Of a DNA stretch of 64,000 bases, positions 45,163-53,717 are shown piece after piece. The stretch covers positions 186,001 through 250,000 of the forward strand of contig NZ_JAHLQO010000001.1 in NCBI RefSeq assembly GCF_018919265.1, given 5' to 3'. Each line of letters begins with the position of its first letter. Position 1 is the stretch's first letter. This DNA is from Peptoniphilus ovalis (lineage in GTDB: Bacteria > Bacillota > Clostridia > Tissierellales > Peptoniphilaceae). The notes below the pieces were generated by a model. That model was not told where the DNA came from. It saw only the letters and a program-made list of their open reading frames with translations, and did not search any database. The position numbers were made by a program, and so were the translations under genes.

Positions 45163-46485
45163 TCATTTTCTTGACATCAATACTACACACTCAACATGCA
45201 TCGTCCTAGGAAATTGGTCAAGTCCGCATATTTTATCCACTTCATAACCTGCTTCTATAAATTCCTTTAAATCCTCCGCAAGACTTGCTGGGTTACAAGA
45301 TATATACAAAAACTCTTCAGGTTTAAATTCCAAAATCTTTCCAATTGCCTTTGGATGGATACCCTCTCTTGGCGGGTCGAGGACAACTACATCTGCTTCA
45401 AAATCCAAATCTTCAACTTCTTTTAGCACATCTCCTGCGATAAATTTCACATTATCTATCCCATTTTCTTTGGCATTTTCAATTGCATCATTAACTGCAT
45501 CTTCTACAATCTCAATTCCAAGTGCTGATTTTGCATTTTGTCCTAAGATTTGAGTTATCGTTCCCGTTCCAGAATACAAATCTAGAATATTTTTCCCCTC
45601 AATTTCGCCAAGATAATCTATTGCAATAGAATAAAGTGTTTCTGCTGAATAGGAGTTTGTTTGGAAAAAAGAAAATGGTCCAATTTTAAATTTCAATCCG
45701 TGAAGTTCCTCTACACAATAATCTCTACCGTATAAAATTTCCATGCCTTCATTTATAATCGCATCGGAAAGTGAATCGTTGAGAGTGTGCACTATCCCTA
45801 CGATTTTTGCCTCTAAATCTAGTTCAAGAAGGCCTTTTACAAATCCTTCAAGCTCAAGATTATCTTCACTTACAGTAACAAGATTTATAAGAATTTCTCC
45901 ATAATTTGTCCTTCTAATCATTAAATGACGAAGCACTCCAGTATGCCTCATCCTGTTGTAAAATTCACAGTCTTTGAAGTATTCTCTAGCAAAATATCTT
46001 ATTTTATTCATGTCTTCGTGGACAATTCTGCAATGAGTTGTGTTTTCAATCTCGTAAAATCTATTTTTCTTGTGAAGACCTAGAGCAATTTCGGATCCCT
46101 TGTACTCATCTCCAAAAGTGTATTCCATCTTATTTCTGTAAGCTGTATAGTGAGAATTTCCAATTAAGTGAAAATCAAAGTCGTATCCATGGTCTTTAAA
46201 CAACTTTTGAAGTAGTTTTTCTTTGTACTTTACCTCGTCTTCATAAGCCATGGAATCATAGGTGCAGCCGCCACATTCCCTATGAATGCATCCATCTATA
46301 TTTTCAAGATTAGATTTATTTATAATATTTAAGAGCTTGGCCTTCTCTCTTCTAGTCTTTTTAATTTCAACCTCTTGACCGAGAATTCCGCCTTTTATCT
46401 TAAAATTTCCAGATTCAGTTTTAACAATATTTTTGTTTGGAAAATTTGCCTCAACAATTTCTCCCCTAAGTAATTTATTTTTCAA
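45163..46485 (-). CDS. rlmD: 23S rRNA (uracil-C5)-methyltransferase, RlmD/RlmCD type
   Basis: This 440-residue enzyme methylates C5 of uracil in 23S rRNA using SAM. An N-terminal TRAM-like domain (1-55) is followed by the iron-sulfur cysteines CIHRECGGCTYD near residue 67 and the methyltransferase domain with LDLYSGTGTITQIL near 300, VVLDPPREGIHPKAI near 372 and the catalytic Cys in FLYISCNPASLAEDL near 392. In Gram-positives one enzyme may do both RlmC and RlmD sites. Its 3' end is duplicated at 36547 and traced at 40112, so it served as an insertion site for mobile DNA. Confidence 0.93.
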   Translation of the reverse strand: MKNKLLRGEIVEANFPNKNIVKTESGNFKIKGGILGQEVEIKKTRREKAKLLNIINKSNLENIDGCIHRECGGCTYDSMAYEDEVKYKEKLLQKLFKDHGYDFDFHLIGNSHYTAYRNKMEYTFGDEYKGSEIALGLHKKNRFYEIENTTHCRIVHEDMNKIRYFAREYFKDCEFYNRMRHTGVLRHLMIRRTNYGEILINLVTVSEDNLELEGFVKGLLELDLEAKIVGIVHTLNDSLSDAIINEGMEILYGRDYCVEELHGLKFKIGPFSFFQTNSYSAETLYSIAIDYLGEIEGKNILDLYSGTGTITQILGQNAKSALGIEIVEDAVNDAIENAKENGIDNVKFIAGDVLKEVEDLDFEADVVVLDPPREGIHPKAIGKILEFKPEEFLYISCNPASLAEDLKEFIEAGYEVDKICGLDQFPRTMHVECVVLMSRK

Positions 46486-46966
46486 TCTATCGCTCCTAAC
46501 TTCCTTTATTTTAACATATGGAAGGTGTTTTATAGTCGATAATATATTTGTTTTTACTTTAATTTAACAAATTTTCATAAAAATAAATATAAAATATCTC
46601 ATAATAATTTTGCAAGCTTATATATTATAATTAAATCTAAAAAATTCCATCACATACAAAAAAGCACAATAACATAAAATTGTTTGTGCTTTTAGCCTAA
46701 AATTATTTTATATGCAATTTATAGTTTTTGAAAATATCTTTAATATCAAATATTGAGTGTAAAAAATATTTAATTTTTCTTTTCTACACTCATTAAAAGA
46801 ATTCTATTTAATAATAATTTTAAAATTTATTTTATCAAAATTAAAATTTTTCACCTTACCTCACAAGAAATGAAGTATTTAAGTATTTATGTAAAGAGAA
46901 AATACTATAAGTGGACCATTTTTCGATTAAAAATATGGACCATTTTTCAGTTGAAATTTTCAATAG
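46486..46966. other. Non-coding region beyond the old end of the CRISPR array
   Basis: It has a probable pre-crRNA terminator (46656-46693), an inverted repeat TGAGTGTA/TACACTCA at about 46755-46795, and near the array two direct copies of TGGACCATTTTTC at 46912 and 46936, 24 nt apart, that resemble the multiple terminal sites of IS21-type elements. No gene seen. Confidence 0.5.
46656..46693 (-). terminator. Probable terminator of the CRISPR transcript
   Basis: On the minus strand AAAAGCACAA and TTGTGCTTTT pair and are followed by TTG after six T in total. It is the first terminator met by a minus-strand transcript leaving the array. Confidence 0.65.
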
Positions 46967-49900
46967 ATTTAAACACATCACATGTTGTTGGTCAAGAACA
47001 TCAGTAGTAATTCCAGAAAGTGTCACTAGTATATTTAAATACATCTTATATTATTGGTCAAGTAGATATATTTTTAATAATGGCACTAAGGCAGAACTAT
47101 TTAAATACATCTTATGTTATTGGTCAAGTTTAATAAAACAGAAGAATCAAAAAAAGCATCACTAATTTAAATACATCTTATGTTATTGGTCAAGGCTTTA
47201 TTTTAGTGGAAATCTTAATAAGAAAAACTTATTTAAATACATCTTATGTTATTGGTCAAGAATGTAGCTTTCCTGTTTCTTTTGTCAAGTTTAACTATTT
47301 AAATACATCTTATGTTATTGGTCAAGAAAGTCTTCTTCATAATCTTTAATAGCATTTTTAAAATCTTGTTTTAATGCTTCTATGTTTTCCCCATAAATCC
47401 CAATTATAGGTTCAACTCCTAAGATTCTGCCGTGATATTCTTCATCTTCTTCAATCCATTCATACCAAGCTAAATAATCATTATATTTAATATACTTTTT
47501 CATCAAATCCTCCTTTCAATATAGCATCTCTAATGTCTTCTGCCCTACCTCTTCCCAGATTTAAATACATCTTATGTTATTGGTCAAGAGAATTAACTGA
47601 TTGGCCTAGAATATTCACAGATGGATTTAAATACATCTTATGTTATTGGTCAAGAAACACTATAAAAGAAGAAACTGGTGTGGAGATAGATTTAAATACA
47701 TCTTATGTTATTGGTCAAGTTTGTGGTTCATAATTCTCAAGAAAGCACACGTTACGATTTAAATACATCTTATGTTATTGGTCAAGTCTTAAGTTTAATG
47801 ATGATTGTCTTATGTTTACTGAATTTAAATACATCTTATGTTATTGGTCAAGTTATCAATTCTCTCTAACAGTACTGACAACCTTTTGATTTAAATACAT
47901 CTTATGTTATTGGTCAAGATGGCAAAATTGAAGGTACTGCGACTTTATTTAAGAATTTAAATACATCTTATGTTATTGGTCAAGTATATGCTTCCCATAA
48001 GGATTAGTAAAAATATAATATTTAAATACATCTTATGTTATTGGTCAAGGAACAGGAGCACAAAAGCTATTTAAAAAAATATGGCTATTTAAATACATCT
48101 TATGTTATTGGTCAAGTTTGAAGTATATTCCTAGATTTTATGATGGGCAATCATTTAAATACATCTTATGTTATTGGTCAAGTGTGAAATGAAATTTCCT
48201 ACACTTGGGTGAGGATGATTTAAATACATCTTATGTTATTGGTCAAGTAATAAAATTTTTTTTTACGAGAGAAGGTGAGAAGAATTTAAATACATCTTAT
48301 GTTATTGGTCAAGGGAGTAACGGCTGATGAAATAAGTGGTCAAGTCCTATTTAAATACATCTTATGTTATTGGTCAAGATAAAGAAAAACAAGAAAAATA
48401 TAAACATTTTACCGTATTTAAATACATCTTATGTTATTGGTCAAGGTGGAGTACTAGCTTCATATAAATAAAAATATGTCATTTAAATACATCTTATGTT
48501 ATTGGTCAAGTGTGAAATGAAATTTCCTACACTTGGGTGAGGATGATTTAAATACATCTTATGTTATTGGTCAAGTGTGAAATGAAATTTTTTTTACGAG
48601 AGAAGGTGAGAAGAATTTAAATACATCTTATGTTATTGGTCAAGAGAATTTGGTACAGATTTAAAAGATTTTGAAATGATATTTAAATACATCTTATGTT
48701 ATTGGTCAAGGTTGTCCTTATCTGTCATTTTATTTTTGCAATACCAAATTTAAATACATCTTATGTTATTGGTCAAGAGCAGGGGCAGGAGTAAAACAAA
48801 TGGAAGATAGCATATTTAAATACATCTTATGTTATTGGTCAAGGCAGTTAAGAGATAACAAACCTGATGCTATCTCCAATTTAAATACATCTTATGTTAT
48901 TGGTCAAGCCGCAAATGGCACTTGTCGGAGAAGGCGGAGACCAATTTAAATACATCTTATGTTATTGGTCAAGCCCACATTTAGGACATCTTATATTCCA
49001 TTCCTCTATTTAAATACATCTTATGTTATTGGTCAAGCAACTGCTGCAATGGAAATCTTTAACCCAAATTTATTTAAATACATCTTATGTTATTGGTCAA
49101 GAAGTGTTCATCTGTTTCTCTTTCAGCTCCACCAAAATTTAAATACATCTTATGTTATTGGTCAAGTTGGACCGACCAAATATAAAACATTATCTTCTCC
49201 AGCATTTAAATACATCTTATGTTATTGGTCAAGTTTTTATTGGATTTTTCTTACACAGACAATGACAAATTTAAATACATCTTATGTTATTGGTCAAGAC
49301 TCCTTAAATAAATCTAAAATGCTTAGAACCATAAAATTTAAATACATCTTATGTTATTGGTCAAGTGCACAACCTTCTGCAATTGTAACAAACGTCTTAT
49401 GATTTAAATACATCTTATGTTATTGGTCAAGAAATTGTGATTTCATACTTGAAAAAATAAAATCAGAATTTAAATACATCTTATGTTATTGGTCAAGATA
49501 TAGGAAAAATTCTTGATACCAACCATTATATTTATTTAAATACATCTTATGTTATTGGTCAAGTGGAAAATTATGAAGGTATAAATAGAGACTACAATAG
49601 ATTTAAATACATCTTATGTTATTGGTCAAGCAGTAAGGAGGAAATTATGAGCGTAGAATTTAATAAATTTAAATACATCTTATGTTATTGGTCAAGATTG
49701 ACAAAAAGTATGAAATTGGAGACGACCTAAGGATATTTAAATACATCTTATGTTATTGGTCAAGCGTAGTTATGGATGAGAAAACAAACATAATCTTAGA
49801 ATTTAAATACATCTTATGTTATTGGTCAAGACAACTCTTCAAGTTGCCCTTGTTGATAAGACAGCATTTAAATACATCTTATGTTATTGGTCAAGATTCT

Positions 49901-51799
49901 TACAATGCTATTTAGTGCTGGCTCTTTGATTATTTAAATACATCTTATGTTATTGGTCAAGTCTAAATTAAACAATTTAACATTTTCTTCGTTGTGATTT
50001 AAATACATCTTATGTTATTGGTCAAGGGAACTCTCTTGTTTACATAAGTTGTGAAGTTCTTTATTTAAATACATCTTATGTTATTGGTCAAGAAGCCACA
50101 AGGTAAGCCTACTCTAGTAGAAGAAAGATTTAAATACATCTTATGTTATTGGTCAAGTTTGAGAAATCAGATAAGTTTAAAAACTTCTATGAATTTAAAT
50201 ACATCTTATGTTATTGGTCAAGTAAGTGGTATCTGTGTATTTAGGATTGTTAGGTATATTTAAATACATCTTATGTTATTGGTCAAGACCCCTTCCCAGT
50301 TAATACCACGACTTAAGCATTCATTTAAATACATCTTATGTTATTGGTCAAGTTTATGATTTATTTGGTGGTGGAGGAGCTATAACGCTATTTAAATACA
50401 TCTTATGTTATTGGTCAAGTATATCAGACCAGTTTAAAGAAATGTTTGAAAGTGTATTTAAATACATCTTATGTTATTGGTCAAGAATGTATTTATACAA
50501 ATATCGCAAGACAGAGATAAATTTAAATACATCTTATGTTATTGGTCAAGTTTGTTCATAATTTAACTCCTTACCAGCTAGCTACTATTTAAATACATCT
50601 TATGTTATTGGTCAAGTTTCTTTTCTTCCTTGTTTTTCTTTTTGTTTTTCTCATTTAAATACATCTTATGTTATTGGTCAAGTATTCATAAAGTTCGTTA
50701 CAAAAAACGAAAAGGTAAATTTAAATACATCTTATGTTATTGGTCAAGTATTAACAAAAATATGACTTATATAGAAGAAACAGAATTTAAATACATCTTA
50801 TGTTATTGGTCAAGACAACAACAACTATATAGAGACGAGAAAAATTTAAAATTTAAATACATCTTATGTTATTGGTCAAGTGGATTTGGTCTAAATGGAA
50901 TCCAAAAGGTTAAAGAATTTAAATACATCTTATGTTATTGGTCAAGAAGAAACCAACACAAATAAAAAGGAGATTGAGAAAAATTTAAATACATCTTATG
51001 TTATTGGTCAAGTTGCTTTAAAACAACTTGGTGCATTCCAGACTTTAAATTTAAATACATCTTATGTTATTGGTCAAGCCTTTATAATTTCTTTTATAAA
51101 AATTACGGCATCATATTTAAATACATCTTATGTTATTGGTCAAGAAGGCATAAAACCAGACGGAGAGGTGCCAAGCTGATTTAAATACATCTTATGTTAT
51201 TGGTCAAGCTTTATTTAATAGGAATTTACTCAAAGGCACGAAGATTTAAATACATCTTATGTTATTGGTCAAGGAAACTTTATCAGGTGCGGGCATTGCT
51301 GGAGAAACATTTAAATACATCTTATGTTATTGGTCAAGAGACAAAACACTTTAGAACTTAAAAGAGCCTTTAAATTTAAATACATCTTATGTTATTGGTC
51401 AAGTCCCCTGCACAAGCACGTGCAAGGGACAAATGGAAATTTAAATACATCTTATGTTATTGGTCAAGCTTGGTAAAGTCTTATTTGCTCTTTTTACGCT
51501 TGCAAATTTAAATACATCTTATGTTATTGGTCAAGTATATCACAACTAAATTCTACTCATATATCAGCAGAATTTAAATACATCTTATGTTATTGGTCAA
51601 GACTGAATCAAATCCAATAAAGTTGTCAAAATCTCCAATTTAAATACATCTTATGTTATTGGTCAAGCTGGTCTTGGTGCTGCAATGGTTGCAATGGGTA
51701 CATTTAAATACATCTTATGTTATTGGTCAAGATGACAGATTGGAACATGAAATAGAAAGGATTGGCTTAATTTAAATACATCTTATGTTATTGGTCAAG
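46967..51799 (-). CRISPR. Type I-B CRISPR array, 71 repeats
   Basis: By hand count there are 71 copies of a 30-nt repeat. On the plus strand it begins ATTTAAATACATC and ends TTATTGGTCAAG. Spacers are 34-39 nt, apart from one 232-nt interval (47327-47558). The crRNA sense is the minus strand: the repeat then ends in ATTTAAAT, the 8-nt 5' handle of clostridial I-B crRNAs, and ACAT-AAG-ATGT makes the Cas6 hairpin. Repeats 1 (46967-46996) and 2 (47033-47062) are mutated, marking the old end. All the rest look identical. New spacers would enter at 51799 next to cas2. Several spacers translate like phage genes, such as YDLFGGGGAI at 50353-50389. Confidence 0.98.
47315..47503 (-). CDS. HicB-like antitoxin gene enclosed in the CRISPR array
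   Basis: A 62-residue ORF with GGAGG before its ATG. It begins MKKYIKYNDYLAWYEWIEED and continues EYHGRILGVEPIIGIYG, the partial RNase-H-like fold of HicB antitoxins (compare the usual HGRVLGI pattern), then ALKQDFKNAIKDYEEDF. Its last residues LDQ and the stop are encoded by CRISPR repeat 6, so the C-terminal DNA-binding part is missing. A preceding frame (47558-47487, LGRGRAEDIRDAILKGGF) is the tail of another gene cut by repeat 7. The piece therefore looks like a fragment of a two-gene unit captured between repeats. Confidence 0.7.
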   Translation of the reverse strand: MKKYIKYNDYLAWYEWIEEDEEYHGRILGVEPIIGIYGENIEALKQDFKNAIKDYEEDFLDQ

Positions 51800-51935
51800 T
51801 AACGTAATTTAGCCCTTCTTCAAGTTTTATTTTTATAGATTTCTAGGTATTTTCTTATTTTCAAGGTTTTTTTACCAGCTAATCTCATTTTTTATAAATC
51901 TTGTATTTTTAGCTATTTTTGTTATTTTCATGGTA
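51800..51935 (-). promoter_or_regulatory. CRISPR leader
   Basis: 136 bp of very AT-rich DNA between cas2 and the newest repeat, with T-rich and A-rich blocks (AAAATAAGAAAATACC on the minus strand) and no ORF. A minus-strand promoter such as ATAATATAG near 51925-51940 would overlap the end of cas2. Confidence 0.75.
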
Positions 51936-52223
51936 CTATATTATGTCATTAATATCAATATCTATCTTGTGTGATCTTCCCATGCTTTCTTCTTCAAAGT
52001 TATTTCTGCTATACATTTTTATTATTGTTACAAAATCTTCATTTGGCTCTATTAAATTTTTTATTTCTCTTTTTAACGCCATAATTTTTGATGGTGTTAT
52101 TTCTCCTCGAAATACTGACATTTGATGATGTGTTAGATATTTTTTGCATATTTTAAATATCTTTCCAACTCTTTTTTCTCCTACGTCATAAAACAGAAAT
52201 ACATAATTATAATTTTTTTCCAT
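51936..52223 (-). CDS. cas2: CRISPR adaptation protein Cas2
   Basis: A 95-residue ferredoxin-fold protein that forms the Cas1-Cas2 spacer integrase. The first strand has FLFYDVGEKRVGKIF with the family Asp at residue 13, then YLTHHQMSVFRGEIT near 30-45. The start codon shares one base with the cas1 stop (TAATG). Confidence 0.95.
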   Translation of the reverse strand: MEKNYNYVFLFYDVGEKRVGKIFKICKKYLTHHQMSVFRGEITPSKIMALKREIKNLIEPNEDFVTIIKMYSRNNFEEESMGRSHKIDIDINDII

Positions 52224-53221
52224 TAGTATTTTCTTCCTAAATTAAAAGGTTCAAATTTTTTATCTTCTAATATATATTTGATTAGTTTGTAGCAGTCTAG
52301 TTTTATCTGAGTTCTATAACTTACATGTCTTTTTAATTTTTCGTTTCTAATTTTGCTTTCTATTCTATCTTCAAATGCTTGAATAAATATTTTCTTTCCT
52401 TCTTCGTTTAATATGCAATAGTTTAATTCTCTTACAAAATGTTTTTCTACTTTTATCTTCTTATTATTGACTAATTCAAATATAGTTTTAAACACTATGA
52501 TTGGTTTAAAAACTTCGCACATATCTAAAGATAAAGAAAATCTCGATTCGCTTGGTTCATGTAGATATGATATGCTCTGATTTAAATGTGTTTTATATAT
52601 TGCTGCTATTGTCTTTGTGTAAAGGAGCGAGTTCCCAAATGATATTAATGCATTTATTGGATTGTCAGGCGGTCTTTTAACTCTTTTATTTATTATAAAA
52701 TCTTCTTCTAAAAAATATCTAAAGTTATAATAAAGGCCTTGCCAAAGCTCTCCTTCATAGCTCAATAGTTCTTTTATATTTGTTGAGTTTTCGATTTTTA
52801 TAGAGAGTTCATTTTTTATATAGTCAAGGTATGGCTTCACTTCTTTTTTGTCATGTTTATAGTAATGATAGAGTACTTCATGGATGTTTTCTAATATTCC
52901 CCTTACTATGGCTCTTGCTATTTCCATTCTTCTATATTTATATGCATCTACTTGTGCTATCAAAAGTCTTCCACTTATATATGCTTCTCTGGGATAATAG
53001 GATCCGCTGTAGTTTCCATAGTAATTGAAAAAATGAAGCACTATTTTATGTTGTGATAAAAAGTCCAATAATTTTGTGTTAATACTTGTTTCATTTAATA
53101 GATATATTTCATTTATGTTTTCAATTGGGATATAATTATTTTTCCCATCTTTTCTAAAGCAAAGTGAATTATCTTTTCTTTTTAATTCCCCATCTGATAA
53201 AATATATTTTGTTTTACCCAT
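52223..53221 (-). CDS. cas1: CRISPR integrase Cas1, type I-B
   Basis: 332 residues. The metal-binding catalytic residues are visible as E156 (LLSYEGELWQ), H221 (SYLHEPSESR) and D233 (LSLDMCEVF). The N-terminal beta domain starts KTKYILSDGELKRKDNSLCF. Together with Cas2 and Cas4 it integrates new spacers at the leader end. The gene starts two bases after cas4. Confidence 0.96.
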   Translation of the reverse strand: MGKTKYILSDGELKRKDNSLCFRKDGKNNYIPIENINEIYLLNETSINTKLLDFLSQHKIVLHFFNYYGNYSGSYYPREAYISGRLLIAQVDAYKYRRMEIARAIVRGILENIHEVLYHYYKHDKKEVKPYLDYIKNELSIKIENSTNIKELLSYEGELWQGLYYNFRYFLEEDFIINKRVKRPPDNPINALISFGNSLLYTKTIAAIYKTHLNQSISYLHEPSESRFSLSLDMCEVFKPIIVFKTIFELVNNKKIKVEKHFVRELNYCILNEEGKKIFIQAFEDRIESKIRNEKLKRHVSYRTQIKLDCYKLIKYILEDKKFEPFNLGRKY

Positions 53222-53223
53222 GT

Positions 53224-53709
53224 CTACACCCTACAATATTCATAGTATGCACATTTAGTACATCCCTTAATCTTTTTAAATTTTGGAATTTCATCACCCT
53301 CGATTAGTTTTTCTATTTCACTTATTAATTTTTCTAACTCTTGAGTTTTCTCTTCGGTGAGTTCTAATATTTCTATTTTCTTGCCCACATTATTTTCAAC
53401 AAATTCTAGTTTTCCTCTTTTTTCAATTCCCTTACCTTTTAAAATGTATAAATAATAATATAGTTGCCATGATGCAGCTTCTTTATCTGCATCTGACTTT
53501 TTTATTTCTACTAAATAATCTTTTGTAATTTTATCGATTGCAATATTTTCTATTTTTATTTCTGCGTTTTTGCTACCCTCTTCTTTATTTTTATGGATTT
53601 CTCTTCCTATTGCCACAAGCTCGCTATTATCTTCAAAATTTAGCTTGTTTGCAAAAAGATAACATTGCCTCTTGCAATGAAAGTAATAATTTATTATTGT
53701 CCCATTCAT
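53224..53709 (-). CDS. cas4: Cas4 exonuclease
   Basis: 161 residues. The iron-sulfur cluster cysteines are in YYFHCKRQCYLF at the N-terminus and CTKCAYYEYC at the C-terminus. Nuclease residues include EIKKSDADKEAASWQLYYYL near 85-105 (the RecB-like motif). Cas4 trims prespacers and sets PAM choice. ATG 53709 is used because it directly precedes the family start. The upstream TTG at 53721 overlaps cas3. Confidence 0.93.
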   Translation of the reverse strand: MNGTIINYYFHCKRQCYLFANKLNFEDNSELVAIGREIHKNKEEGSKNAEIKIENIAIDKITKDYLVEIKKSDADKEAASWQLYYYLYILKGKGIEKRGKLEFVENNVGKKIEILELTEEKTQELEKLISEIEKLIEGDEIPKFKKIKGCTKCAYYEYCRV

Positions 53710-53717
53710 AGTTTCTC

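Noticed and set aside
47533-51179. Plus-strand ORFs across the CRISPR array
   Set aside because: They are read-through of the repeat, which encodes FKYILCYWS or LNTSYVIGQ in each unit. No ribosome sites and no protein-like composition.
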